Shown here in pieces: positions 27,314 to 36,154 of a stretch of 64,000 nucleotides of DNA. A program made the translations under genes and the position numbers. The DNA comes from Candidimonas humi (GTDB taxonomy: Bacteria > Pseudomonadota > Gammaproteobacteria > Burkholderiales > Burkholderiaceae_B), in the NCBI RefSeq assembly GCF_019166065.1, contig NZ_JAHTBN010000011.1, positions 1 through 64,000 of the forward strand. The letters are read 5' to 3'. Within the stretch, counting starts at the first letter, position 1; each line of letters begins with the position of its first letter. Below the pieces are notes generated by a model. It saw only the letters and a program-made list of their open reading frames with translations. It was not told where the DNA came from and did not search any database.

Positions 27314-27799
27314 ATGAACGACGCCTCGCACCAGATTTCCATGACCATACTCATGACGCCGGACATGGCCAATTTCTCCGGCAATGTCCACGGCGGCTCG
27401 ATACTCAAGCACCTGGACCTGGTGGCCTATGCCTGTGCCAGCCGTTATGCGGGCACGTACGTGGTCACGCTCTCGGTCGACCAGGTAATGTTCCGCCAAC
27501 CCATACACGTGGGCGAGCTGGTCACCTTCCACGCCTCGGTGAACTATACCGGCCGCACTTCCATGGAAATCGGCATCAAGGTCGTCACCGAAGACATACG
27601 GCGCAAGCTGGTGCGCCATACGAACAGTTGCTATTTCACGATGATCGCGGTCGACGACCAGGGCGTCCCGGTGGAAGTGCCGCCGCTGGTCCCCGCCACC
27701 GAGGAAGAAAAGACGCGCTTCAAGGCGGCGCAGCTGCGCCGCGAGCTGCGCCAGGAAATGGAGCGCAGGCACCAGGAAATCAAGCGCGAAGTGGGCTGA
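27314..27799 (+). CDS. Acyl-CoA thioesterase, hotdog fold (YciA/ACOT type)
   Basis: This 161-residue hotdog-fold hydrolase has the HGGSILKHLDLVAYA segment (the catalytic Asp region of YciA-like enzymes) and the strand VTLSVDQVMFRQPIHVGELV. A charged C-terminal helix rich in E, K and R runs from about residue 130. It should hydrolyse acyl-CoA to free acid and CoA; chain-length preference is unknown. It stands alone between yggS (divergent) and cysN (convergent). Confidence 0.92.
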   Translation: MNDASHQISMTILMTPDMANFSGNVHGGSILKHLDLVAYACASRYAGTYVVTLSVDQVMFRQPIHVGELVTFHASVNYTGRTSMEIGIKVVTEDIRRKLVRHTNSCYFTMIAVDDQGVPVEVPPLVPATEEEKTRFKAAQLRRELRQEMERRHQEIKREVG

Positions 27800-27989
27800 G
27801 GCGCGGCGGCCGACGAGCGAAGGCGGAGATGGCCGGGATGGCCAGAATGGCCAGAATGGCGGGGCCATGATCGGGCCCCGTCGCGACGGACGCAAGACCA
27901 AGTAGCGGCATGGGCGTGGCATGCAAAGCACATGCCACGCCCGCTGGGTATATGGCCGATGACAGGCCGACGAACGGCCGGCCCCGTCT

Positions 27990-29285
27990 TCAGCGCACCA
28001 TGCCGGCGGCGGCGGTCTGGTGGGTGGCGGCGTCGATCAGGATGAAGGCCCCGGTGGCCGCCTGCTCGTCGTAAGGGTCCAGGGCCAGCGCCTCGCGTGT
28101 GGACACAGTCACCCGTCCGATGTCGTTCATGGCCAGGGCGCCGCCGGCGCCCACGTCCTGCAACTCGTGGATGTCGCGCCGCGTATGCACGGCCTTGATG
28201 CGCGCCTGGGTCAGGCGCGTGCCCTGCTTGAGCCAGTATTGGCGCACGGGGCTCAGGGCCTGCTGGTCGAGCCAGCAGAGTTCGGCCTCGAATTCGCGCG
28301 CCACCCGCACCGGCGCATCCTGCGCGACGATGAGGTCGCCGCGCGACACATCGATGTCGCGATCCAGCACCACCGCAACGCTGTCGCCGGCATGCACCGT
28401 ATCGACGTCGCGATCGAACTGCACCAAACGCGCCACCCTGGCGCCGGCGCCGGCCGGCAGTACCTTGATTTCGTCGCCCACCGACAAGCTGCCGGCGGCG
28501 AGCCTGCCCGCATAGCCGCGGAAATCATCCACCGCATGCCCGTCGTGGCGGATCACCCACTGCACGAAAAAACGCGCCTCGGCCCGCGGCAGCGCGCCGC
28601 CGACCGGCAGGTTCTCCAGCAGGGCCAGCAGCGGCAGGCCGTCGTACCAGGGCGTATGCTCGGAGCGGCGCACCACATTGCCGCCTTCCAGCGCCGACAG
28701 GGGCACGATATGGAAATGGGCAATGCCCAGCCTGGCCGCCAATTCGGCATAGGCGGCGCGTATGCGCTCGAACACCTGCGGGTCCCAGCCGACCAGGTCC
28801 ATTTTGTTGACCGCCACCACGATGTGGCGCAAGCCCAGCAGGTGCGCCAGCGCCGTGTGGCGCTTGGTCTGCGGCAGCAGCTTGCCGTCGGTCACGCGGC
28901 TGGCGTCGATCAGGATCACGGCCACTTCGGCGGTAGAGGCGCCGGTCACCATATTGCGTGTGTATTGCTCGTGGCCCGGCGCATCGGCGACGATGAACTT
29001 GCGCAGCGGCGTGGCGAAATAACGGTAGGCCACGTCGATGGTGATGCCCTGCTCGCGCTCGGCCTCCAGGCCGTCGGTCAGCAGCGACAGATCGATCTCG
29101 CTGGCGGCGGCCCGCTTGTACTTGGAACGCGAAATGGCCGCCAGCTGGTCGGCGAACACGCCCTTGCTGTCGTACAGCAGGCGGCCGATCAGGGTGGACT
29201 TGCCATCGTCGACCGAGCCCGCAGTGATCAGGCGCAGCACGCCGGAGTCGGCCGCCGACAGCCAGGATTCATTGACTGCATTCAT
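27990..29285 (-). CDS. cysN: Sulfate adenylyltransferase subunit 1 (GTPase)
   Basis: This 431-residue EF-Tu-like GTPase couples GTP hydrolysis to APS formation by CysD. GTPase motifs are GSVDDGKST (G1), DAPGHEQY (G3) and NKMD (G4), followed by beta-barrel domains. There is no C-terminal APS kinase (CysC) domain, so this is not the fused CysNC type. Its ATG overlaps the cysD stop codon as TAATG (29283-29287), giving tight coupling. It is the last gene of the cysH-cysD-cysN run. Confidence 0.96.
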   Translation of the reverse strand: MNAVNESWLSAADSGVLRLITAGSVDDGKSTLIGRLLYDSKGVFADQLAAISRSKYKRAAASEIDLSLLTDGLEAEREQGITIDVAYRYFATPLRKFIVADAPGHEQYTRNMVTGASTAEVAVILIDASRVTDGKLLPQTKRHTALAHLLGLRHIVVAVNKMDLVGWDPQVFERIRAAYAELAARLGIAHFHIVPLSALEGGNVVRRSEHTPWYDGLPLLALLENLPVGGALPRAEARFFVQWVIRHDGHAVDDFRGYAGRLAAGSLSVGDEIKVLPAGAGARVARLVQFDRDVDTVHAGDSVAVVLDRDIDVSRGDLIVAQDAPVRVAREFEAELCWLDQQALSPVRQYWLKQGTRLTQARIKAVHTRRDIHELQDVGAGGALAMNDIGRVTVSTREALALDPYDEQAATGAFILIDAATHQTAAAGMVR

Positions 29286-30193
29286 TAGAAATACCCCAGT
29301 TTCTTGCGACGCTCCATCGATGCCTCGGAGGTCTGGTCGTCCATGCGCGTGGCACCGCGCTCGGTGATGGTGGTGATGGCGGTCTCGGCGATGATGGCCT
29401 CGGGACTGGCCGCGGTCGAGGCCACGGGGCAGGTGCAGGAGATATCGCCCACGGTGCGGAAACGCACGCTGCGCGTCTCCACCGCCTCGCCCGGCTTGGG
29501 CGGCGTGAGCCGCGTCACCGGCACCAGCATGCCGTTGCGCTCGACCACCTGGCGCTGGTGCGAGTAATAGATGGAAGGCAGGCTCAGCCCCTCGCGCCGG
29601 ATGTACTGCCAGACGTCCAGCTCGGTCCAGTTCGAAATGGGGAAGACCCGCATGTTCTCGCCCTTGTGGACCTTGGTGTTGAACAGGTTCCAGAGTTCCG
29701 GGCGCTGCGCCTTGGGGTCCCACTGCCCGAATTCATCGCGAAACGAGAACACGCGCTCTTTGGCGCGGGCCTTTTCCTCGTCGCGCCGCGCCCCGCCTAT
29801 GCAGGCGTCGAAGCCGAATTCCTCTATGGCCTCGAGCAGCGTAGTGGCCTGCGCGGCGTTGCGCGAATCGGTCTCGCGGCGCAACACCACGCTGCCGCGC
29901 GCGATGGAATCTTCGACGCTGCGCACGATCAGGCGCTCGCCCAGCTCGGCGACGCGGCGGTCGCGGAACTCGATGACCTCGTCGAAATTGTGGCCCGTGT
30001 CGATGTGCATCAGGGGAAACGGAAAGCCCGCCGGCCGGAAAGCCTTTTCGGCCAGGCGCAGCAGCACCACGGAATCCTTGCCGCCCGAGAACAGCAGCAC
30101 CGGCCGTTCGCACTCGGCGGCCACCTCGCGCAATATATATATGGCTTCGGATTCCAGCCAGTCCAGGTGCGTACGCGATGAGATATCGCCCAT
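29285..30193 (-). CDS. cysD: Sulfate adenylyltransferase subunit 2
   Basis: This 302-residue ATP sulfurylase catalytic subunit adenylates sulfate to APS. It has the PP-loop LLFSGGKDSVVLLRLAEKA and conserved HIDTGHNFDEVIEFRD, GGARRDEEKARAKERVFSFRD and NWTELDVWQYI segments (each within the family core). The length matches E. coli CysD (302). It lies between cysH (13 bp upstream) and cysN (overlapping). Confidence 0.97.
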   Translation of the reverse strand: MGDISSRTHLDWLESEAIYILREVAAECERPVLLFSGGKDSVVLLRLAEKAFRPAGFPFPLMHIDTGHNFDEVIEFRDRRVAELGERLIVRSVEDSIARGSVVLRRETDSRNAAQATTLLEAIEEFGFDACIGGARRDEEKARAKERVFSFRDEFGQWDPKAQRPELWNLFNTKVHKGENMRVFPISNWTELDVWQYIRREGLSLPSIYYSHQRQVVERNGMLVPVTRLTPPKPGEAVETRSVRFRTVGDISCTCPVASTAASPEAIIAETAITTITERGATRMDDQTSEASMERRKKLGYF

Positions 30194-30206
30194 GTTTCGT
30201 TTCCTC

Positions 30207-31154
30207 TTAAATACCTAGTTTCTGCGCGGCGGCCTCTGCCGCCGCCGGCACCGGCGCGTCGGCGCCGTTCGTATCCGCTTGATCGCCGCCTTGCGCATCG
30301 GCCGCCACGGCTGCCCCACCGGCGCCGGCCGGCGCCATATTGCCGGCATGCAGTCCGCACTCCAGCGAGTCGCGCTGTTCCCACCACCAGCGGCCGGCGC
30401 GCACGTCCTCGCCCACGCGCACGGCGCGTGTACAGGGTTCGCAGCCTATGGAGGGATAGCCCTGGTCGTGCAGCGGGTTGTAGGGAATGTCCAGGCCGCG
30501 GATGGCGCCCCAGAGCTGCGCTTGCGTCCAGGCCGCCAGCGGGTTGTATTTGCGCAGGCCGAACAGCGCGTCGAATTCGGCTTCCGACAGCTCGGTGCGT
30601 GTCGCCGACTGCTCGCGCCGCTGTCCCGTGAGCCAGGCCGAATGGCCCGCCAGGGCGCGGCGCAGCGGCTCGACCTTGCGTATGCCGCAACAGGCCTTGC
30701 GCAGCTCCAGGCTTTCATAGAAAGCGTATTCGCCATGTTGCCGCACATGTGCGCTCACGGCCGCCTCGTCGGGGCGCACGCGGCGCACTTCGATGCCGTA
30801 GCGCCCGGCAATCACGGCGATCATGCCCAGCGTCTCGGCGTGCAGGCGCCCGGTGTCCAGGGTAAAGACCTCGATGGGCGCGCGCGCCTCGGCGATGGCA
30901 TGCAGCAGCAGCATGTCCTCGGCTGCCAGCGAGGATGCAAAGACCGCGTCCGGATGGCGCGCGCCTATCGCCGCCACTCGCTCGACCAAGGCCGTCCATA
31001 GGTCCGCCGCTTCCGGCGACAGGCCGGGCCGCGACAGGCCGGGCCGGGCCGCTACGGGACGCGCCTGATCGGGGCGCCAAAGCCCGGTCCGCGCCGTGTC
31101 TGGCGCCGCGGCGGGCGAGGCCGCAACAGGGTGTGGAATCGTAGTCGTGCTCAC
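30207..31154 (-). CDS. cysH: Assimilatory APS/PAPS reductase with Fe-S cysteine pattern
   Basis: This 315-residue thiol-dependent reductase produces sulfite from (P)APS. Motifs are ASSLAAEDMLLLHAI (PP-loop region), the paired cysteines in KACCGIRKVEPL, the CEPC pair in IGCEPCTRAV and the catalytic cysteine in ECGLH. The CC plus CxxC set binds a [4Fe-4S] cluster and marks the APS-using type, which fits the absence of cysC here. I take the GTG at 31154 (VSTTTIPHP) as start because the upstream extension is unlike the family. Two unusual extensions remain: an N-terminal RPVAARPGLSRPGL stretch and an alanine-rich C-terminus. Confidence 0.9.
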   Translation of the reverse strand: MSTTTIPHPVAASPAAAPDTARTGLWRPDQARPVAARPGLSRPGLSPEAADLWTALVERVAAIGARHPDAVFASSLAAEDMLLLHAIAEARAPIEVFTLDTGRLHAETLGMIAVIAGRYGIEVRRVRPDEAAVSAHVRQHGEYAFYESLELRKACCGIRKVEPLRRALAGHSAWLTGQRREQSATRTELSEAEFDALFGLRKYNPLAAWTQAQLWGAIRGLDIPYNPLHDQGYPSIGCEPCTRAVRVGEDVRAGRWWWEQRDSLECGLHAGNMAPAGAGGAAVAADAQGGDQADTNGADAPVPAAAEAAAQKLGI

Positions 31155-31630
31155 GAGATGCCTGATGCCGGACCCCAGGACGCGGACGTGCCGGCATCCC
31201 GAGGCGATATTTGGGGGAGCTCCAGTGTGGCCGCTGCATGCGCACAAAGGAACGAATTATTCGTTAGCTGTTTATGGTCACGGGACATTAATCCCCCCGC
31301 ACATAAGCTCATGGGCCGCGGGTGAGAAGCCTGGTTCCGATTTTTGTATCGCGGGGGGCTTGCACGGCTTGCGCCTCGTCCCGGCCTGAACAGGGCATCG
31401 CCGCAACACCCGCGACTCGATTTCTGTTTTTTTAATATGTCCCTATTTAATTATTTATAGATTAAAAAGGGGACGTATTAATATATCGGCACTATAATCA
31501 GCATGAGCACCGGCCGTGACGACGCCAAGCAAGCCGCGGCCGGCCCGTACACCCGGCTCCGGCATTGCCGCCGGCCCATATACCGACATTGCCTATTTCC
31601 GTTTCGTCTCTTCCAAGCAAAGGCCATCAA
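31155..31630. other. Gene-free cysH/gdhA divergent regulatory region
   Basis: These 476 bp have no supported gene but are unusually AT-rich in parts. AACGAA (31251-31256) and TTCGTT (31260-31265) form an inverted repeat with a 3-base spacer on the cysH side. On the gdhA side, GTCCCTATTTAAT (31439-31451) is nearly complementary to ATTAAAAAGGGGAC (31461-31474). Both are candidate operators. Candidate -10-like hexamers for gdhA occur near 31479-31497. Confidence 0.55.
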
Positions 31631-32920
31631 ATGTCCACACAAGCGTCGCACGCCCTTCCCTCTTATCTGGATCCCGCCAACCTCGGGCCCTGGGGCATCT
31701 ACCTCGAGCAAGTGGACAGGGTCGCGCCCTACCTGGGGCGCCTGGGCAAATGGGTCGAAACGCTCAAGCGCCCCAAGCGCGCCCTGATCGTCGACATACC
31801 GGTAGAACTGGACGACGGCACAGTGGCCCATTTCGAGGGCTACCGGGTGCAGCACAACGTGTCGCGCGGGCCCGGCAAAGGGGGGGTGCGCTTCCACCAG
31901 GACGTCACGCTGTCCGAAGTCATGGCGCTGGCCGCCTGGATGTCGGTCAAGAATGCGGCGGTCAACCTGCCCTTCGGCGGAGCCAAGGGCGGCGTGCGCA
32001 TCGATCCGCGCAAGTTCTCGATGGCCGAACTCGAAAAAATCACGCGCCGCTACACCAGCGAGATCGGCGTCATTATCGGCCCCAATAAAGACATCCCGGC
32101 GCCCGACGTCAACACCAACGCCCAGACCATGGCCTGGATGATGGACACTTATTCCATGAACGAAGGGGCCACCGCCACCGGGGTCGTCACCGGCAAGCCG
32201 GTCGCGCTGGGCGGCAGCCTGGGGCGTGTCGAGGCCACCGGCCGCGGCGTATTCGTGGTGGGTTGCGAGGCCGCGCGCGAACACGGCATCACCCTGCAGG
32301 GCGCGCGCGTGATCGTGCAAGGCTTCGGCAATGTGGGCGGCACGGCGGCGCGCCTGTTCTACCAGCTAGGCGCCCATGTCATCGCCGTGCAAGACCATAC
32401 CGGCTGCGTGCACAACGCCAAGGGGCTGAACATCCTGGCCCTGCTCGACCATGTCGAAAAACATGGCGGGGTGGCCGGCGCCCCCGACTGCGACAGCCTG
32501 ACGGCCGAGGAATTCTGGGGGCTCGAGACCGAGATCCTGATCCCGGCCGCGCTCGAAGGCCAGATCACCCGCCACAACGCCGACCTGATCCGCGCGGCCA
32601 TCGTGGTCGAAGGCGCCAATGGCCCCACCACGCCGGAAGCCGACGACATCCTGGCAGCCAAAGGCACCATCATCGTCCCCGACGTCATCGCCAATGCCGG
32701 CGGCGTGACGGTCAGCTACTTCGAATGGGTGCAGGACTTCTCCAGCTTCTTCTGGACCGAAACCGAGATCAACCACCGGCTCGAGGCCATGATGCGCTCG
32801 GCCTACACCTCGATTTCGGCGGTGGCCCGCGAGCACGGCGTCAGCATGCGCACCGCCGCCTACATCGTGGCCTGCTCGCGCATCCTGGAAGCCCGCGAAG
32901 TGCGCGGGCTCTATCCCTGA
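31631..32920 (+). CDS. gdhA: Glutamate dehydrogenase
   Basis: This 429-residue hexameric-type glutamate dehydrogenase interconverts glutamate with 2-oxoglutarate and ammonia. Substrate-site motifs are [14 protein letters not shown] (about residues 80-92) and [14 protein letters not shown] (catalytic-lysine region). The nucleotide fold carries [14 protein letters not shown]. The start at 31631 ([13 protein letters not shown]) fits the family and follows AAAGG; the upstream extension does not. Coenzyme use (NAD or NADP) cannot be decided by eye. Confidence 0.96.
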   Translation: MSTQASHALPSYLDPANLGPWGIYLEQVDRVAPYLGRLGKWVETLKRPKRALIVDIPVELDDGTVAHFEGYRVQHNVSRGPGKGGVRFHQDVTLSEVMALAAWMSVKNAAVNLPFGGAKGGVRIDPRKFSMAELEKITRRYTSEIGVIIGPNKDIPAPDVNTNAQTMAWMMDTYSMNEGATATGVVTGKPVALGGSLGRVEATGRGVFVVGCEAAREHGITLQGARVIVQGFGNVGGTAARLFYQLGAHVIAVQDHTGCVHNAKGLNILALLDHVEKHGGVAGAPDCDSLTAEEFWGLETEILIPAALEGQITRHNADLIRAAIVVEGANGPTTPEADDILAAKGTIIVPDVIANAGGVTVSYFEWVQDFSSFFWTETEINHRLEAMMRSAYTSISAVAREHGVSMRTAAYIVACSRILEAREVRGLYP

Positions 32921-32956
32921 GCAGCGCGACGCGCCTGCACCCGGCGGTCGCCGCCC

Positions 32957-33922
32957 TCAGTCCACGGACATATGGGTGGCGGCGACCACCTTTTTCCATT
33001 TGGCCAGGTCGGTCTTCACCAGATGCGACAAAGCCTGGGGCGTGCCGCCCTGCACCGTCGCACCCTGATCGCTGAACTTGCGCGCCACCTCGGGGTCATG
33101 CAGGGCGTCGGACAAGGCCTTGTTCAGGCGGGCGACCACGGCGGGAGGCGTCCGGGCAGGCGCGAACAGCGCGTACCACTCGTCCACCGATACGTCGACG
33201 CCAAGTTCCTTGAGCGTAGGCAGGCTGCTGAACAGCGGCGAGCGCTTTTCGCCCACCACCGCCAGGCCGCGCACGCGGCCCGACTTGATCTGCGGCGCGC
33301 CCGTGAACAGGCTGGGAAACATGACCTGCGTGACGCCCGAAATCGTGTCCATCATGGCCGGGGCCGAGCCCTTGTAGGGTACGTCCTGCATCACCGCCCC
33401 CGTCGCCAGCTTGAACAGCTCTCCCGCCGCGTGCGGGGCGGTCCCCGTACCTGCCGACGCATAGTTCAGATGCGCGCCCGCCTGCTTCGAATAGGCGATC
33501 AATTCGGGCACCGTCTTGACCGGTAGCGTGTCGTTGACCACCAGCAAGGTGGGCGATGTCGCCACTTCGCCGATCGGGGCGAAATCGCCCACGGGGTCAT
33601 AAGACACTTTGCGTATCGCGGGATTGATCGCATGCGTGGCGATATAGCCGAACAAGATGGTGTAGCCGTCGGGCTTGGCCCGCGCCACGTAGCTGGACGC
33701 GATCGCGCCGTTGGCGCCGGGCTTGTTTTCGACCACCACCGCCTGGCCGAGATCGGTGCCCATGGTCTTGGCCAGGATCCGTGCCATCGCATCGTTGCCG
33801 CCGCCCGGCGCCGTGGGCACGACGATGGTCAGCGGCCGGTCGGGAAAGCCGGCCTGCGCGGCATTCGCGACCATGCCGGCCGCGCAAATCAGGGTCCAGC
33901 TTGCTGTCTTGGTGAATTTCAT
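32957..33922 (-). CDS. Bug/TTT-family periplasmic solute receptor
   Basis: This 321-residue receptor has a signal peptide ending NAAQA|GFP and the hallmarks LTIVVPTAPGGGNDAMAR, VENKPGANGAIA and KPDGYTILFG. The ATG at 33922 follows GGAGCAGAAAG. It is 19 bp downstream of the PrpF-like gene on the same strand, so the two are probably one operon. The ligand is then likely a di- or tricarboxylate handled by the PrpF-like isomerase. No TctA/TctB is present. Confidence 0.93.
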   Translation of the reverse strand: MKFTKTASWTLICAAGMVANAAQAGFPDRPLTIVVPTAPGGGNDAMARILAKTMGTDLGQAVVVENKPGANGAIASSYVARAKPDGYTILFGYIATHAINPAIRKVSYDPVGDFAPIGEVATSPTLLVVNDTLPVKTVPELIAYSKQAGAHLNYASAGTGTAPHAAGELFKLATGAVMQDVPYKGSAPAMMDTISGVTQVMFPSLFTGAPQIKSGRVRGLAVVGEKRSPLFSSLPTLKELGVDVSVDEWYALFAPARTPPAVVARLNKALSDALHDPEVARKFSDQGATVQGGTPQALSHLVKTDLAKWKKVVAATHMSVD

Positions 33923-33941
33923 CTTTCTGCTCCTTCCTTGG

Positions 33942-35027
33942 TTATTTATCGGACAGCGGGGACGGAATGCACACCGTTCCCTGCATGATTTTTCTAGCGG
34001 TGCGCACCACGCCCGCCTTGGCGATCCCCTGCACGCCGTCGCGGCTGCAGAGTTCGATGGATATCTCGATGCGCCCGGCCGGATGGAACACCGACACGAC
34101 GCCTCGGGAAAAGGGCGCTGCGCCGCGCAGCGCCGAAGATACCGTGCCCGGCAGGACCAGGCTGCCGGCCACGCCGATGGCACCCGTCACGGCATGGGCG
34201 CGATGGCAGCGATGCGGCGTAAAGTAGCGCGAGCGTATGGACAAGCCGTCTCCGGCCGGACTCACCAGCACCGGCTTGGGCACGACACTGTCGGTGACGT
34301 CCCCCAGGCCCATGCGCCGCCCGGCCTCGATGCGCAGCGCCTCGATGCGCCTCAGCAGCGGCGCATTGCCGTCCAGTTCCTGCGGGCTCTCGCCGCCGCT
34401 CAGGCCCAGGGACCGGGCGTCCACGATCATCAGGGGAATGGCCGCATCCAGGCAGGTCGCCTCGACGCCGTCGATGATGTCCATCGGGGCGCCGGTCGGA
34501 AACAGCCTGCCCGTCAGGCTGCCTTCCGCGCCCAGGAAATTGAGGATCACGGGCGCCGCCGTGCCCGGCACGCCATCGATGCGCGTCTCGCCGTCATATG
34601 TCACCCGGCCGCCGGGCGTCTGGACCAGCGCCTCGATCGTCGAGCCGGTGTTCACGTTGAATATCCGTACGGCGGTTTCGCCGCAATGCGCCCGCACCAG
34701 GCCCTGCTCCAGCGCGAAGGGGCCCACGGCGGCGAGCATATTGCCGCAATTGGGCCGGGTGTCCACCAGTTCGCGATCGACCAGCACCTGGGCGAACAGA
34801 TAATCCACATCGCAGCCGGGCCGGCTCGACGGCGACACGATCGCCACCTTGCTGCTCAGGGAATTCCCCCCGCCCAGGCCGTTGATCTGCAGTTCATGGG
34901 GCGAGCCCATGGCCGCGATCAGCAGGCGGTCGCGCTCGGCGCGATCGGGCGGCAGCACATCGGCGCGAAAAAAAGGCCCGCGCGAAGTTCCGCCGCGCAT
35001 CAGCACACAAGGTATTTCCTTTTCCAT
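33942..35027 (-). CDS. PrpF-family isomerase/tautomerase
   Basis: This 361-residue protein of the PrpF/4-oxalomesaconate tautomerase family has the diaminopimelate-epimerase-like fold. The N-terminal MRGGTSRGPFFR, NGLGGGNSLSSKVAIV, RPNCGNMLAAVGPFA (with the conserved cysteine) and the C-terminal GRIEISIEL are visible. Members isomerise unsaturated tricarboxylates: PrpF in the AcnD 2-methylcitrate route and GalD in gallate breakdown. No acnD, prpC or gal gene is here, so the substrate is open. The start could be 35027 or 35042. It is divergent from a LysR regulator. Confidence 0.88.
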   Translation of the reverse strand: MEKEIPCVLMRGGTSRGPFFRADVLPPDRAERDRLLIAAMGSPHELQINGLGGGNSLSSKVAIVSPSSRPGCDVDYLFAQVLVDRELVDTRPNCGNMLAAVGPFALEQGLVRAHCGETAVRIFNVNTGSTIEALVQTPGGRVTYDGETRIDGVPGTAAPVILNFLGAEGSLTGRLFPTGAPMDIIDGVEATCLDAAIPLMIVDARSLGLSGGESPQELDGNAPLLRRIEALRIEAGRRMGLGDVTDSVVPKPVLVSPAGDGLSIRSRYFTPHRCHRAHAVTGAIGVAGSLVLPGTVSSALRGAAPFSRGVVSVFHPAGRIEISIELCSRDGVQGIAKAGVVRTARKIMQGTVCIPSPLSDK

Positions 35028-35037
35028 GCGGCTATGA

Positions 35038-35067
35038 TGCAATTGCGCAAGACATTAGTGAATTGCA
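35038..35067. promoter_or_regulatory. Candidate LysR operator between prpF-like and lysR genes
   Basis: TGCAATT (35038-35044) and AATTGCA (35061-35067) form a perfect inverted repeat with a 16-base spacer, in the short gap between the divergent genes. Its position fits a LysR-type activator site, but binding is inferred only from context. Confidence 0.55.
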
Positions 35068-35087
35068 ACTTTCTCAAGAACTATTGC

Positions 35088-35990
35088 ATGCCGCGCATCA
35101 ATTTCGATTTGCAGGAACTCCAGGCCTTCGTCGCCGTAGCCGAGCGATTGTCCTTTCGCGCTGCGGCCGAAGACCTGCATATATCCCCTCCCGCGCTGAG
35201 CCGGCGCATCGAGAAACTGGAATCCATACTGGGCGTCAGGCTGCTGGAGCGCAGCACCCGCCACGTGGTCCTGACGGGCGTCGGGCGCAGCTTCCTCGAC
35301 CATTCGCGCACCGCGCTCGACGAACTCGAAGGCGCCATGCTGGGAATCGCCGACATCGCTTCGCATCGGCGCGGCATCATCACCGTGGCCTGCGTGCCGT
35401 CGGCGGCCTATTATTTCCTGCCCGCCGTCATTGCGCGCTTCAGCAAGAACTACCCGCACATCCGGGTGCGTATCCTGGACGAAAGCGCCAACACGGTGCT
35501 CAACGCGGTAACCGGCAGGCAGGCGGATTTCGGCATCAATTTCATAGGGACCCAAGAGGCCGATCTCGAATTCGATCCCGTCTTCACCGAAAGATTCGTC
35601 CTGGCCGTCCGCGCCGACCACAGGCTGGCCGCGAGACGCAAAGTGCGTTGGGAAGAGCTCTGCGACGAATGCTTCATGACCGTGGCCAAGGCCAGCGGCA
35701 ATCGGGTATTGATCGATTCCGCCCTGGCGCAGATCGAGAAGCGCCCGGCCAGCTTCTTCGAAGTCGCCCACGTCTCCTCGCTGCTCGGCATGGTCGAGGC
35801 CGGCCTGGGGGTGGCCGCCGTGCCCCGGCTGGCCTTGCCGCGCAAAAAGCACTCGACACTGCGCGGCATCCCGCTGGTCGAACCGGAAGTCTCCCGCACC
35901 TTGGGGCTATTGCGCCGCAAGAGCCTCCCTTTGCCGCCGGCGGCCAAAGTGCTCTACGACCTGATCAAGAAAGAGCCAGGGCGGCTCTAG
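35088..35990 (+). CDS. LysR-family transcriptional regulator
   Basis: This 300-residue regulator has an N-terminal winged helix (LQAFVAVAERLSFRAAAEDLH, about residues 9-29, and PPALSRRIEKLESILGVRLLER). A LysR substrate-binding domain follows from about residue 90 (ITVACVPSAAYYFLP). I take the ATG at 35088 (MPRINFDLQEL) as start. It is divergent from the PrpF-like/TTT receptor operon and very likely controls it in response to the imported acid. Confidence 0.92.
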   Translation: MPRINFDLQELQAFVAVAERLSFRAAAEDLHISPPALSRRIEKLESILGVRLLERSTRHVVLTGVGRSFLDHSRTALDELEGAMLGIADIASHRRGIITVACVPSAAYYFLPAVIARFSKNYPHIRVRILDESANTVLNAVTGRQADFGINFIGTQEADLEFDPVFTERFVLAVRADHRLAARRKVRWEELCDECFMTVAKASGNRVLIDSALAQIEKRPASFFEVAHVSSLLGMVEAGLGVAAVPRLALPRKKHSTLRGIPLVEPEVSRTLGLLRRKSLPLPPAAKVLYDLIKKEPGRL

Positions 35991-36018
35991 CGCCTGTATC
36001 CCGGGCCCTTGTGGCTCC

Positions 36019-36126
36019 GTCGCCCTGTCGCCCTGTCGCCCTGTCGCCGTTGCGCCGTTGCGCCGTTGCGCCGTTGCGCCGTTGCGCCGTTGCGCCGTTG
36101 TGGCGATGCGGCGATGCGGCGATGAG
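36019..36126. repeat. 8-bp-period tandem repeat between convergent genes
   Basis: Ten units with a strict 8-base period run from 36019 to 36098: GTCGCCCT three times, GTCGCCGT once, then TGCGCCGT six times. After a short break, three GCGATGCG-like units follow (36103-36126). It lies between the lysR stop and the pseudouridine-synthase stop and codes for nothing I can support. The perfect period suggests a slippage-prone locus. Confidence 0.93.
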
Positions 36127-36154
36127 GCGGCGCGGCGGCGCAATATTGCGGCGA

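Noticed and set aside
27990-29723. Longer CysN frame reaching into cysD (possible fusion)
   Set aside because: The extra N-terminus is cysD read in another frame; the TAATG overlap gives a normal cysN start.
33711-35087. Long upstream extension of the LysR frame
   Set aside because: It runs antisense through the PrpF-like and TTT genes; the helix-turn-helix begins just after the ATG at 35088.
36019-36126. Short coding frame through the 8-bp repeats
   Set aside because: Any frame is just repeat translation (RRCAVAPL-like) with no start signal, and 8 is not a multiple of three.
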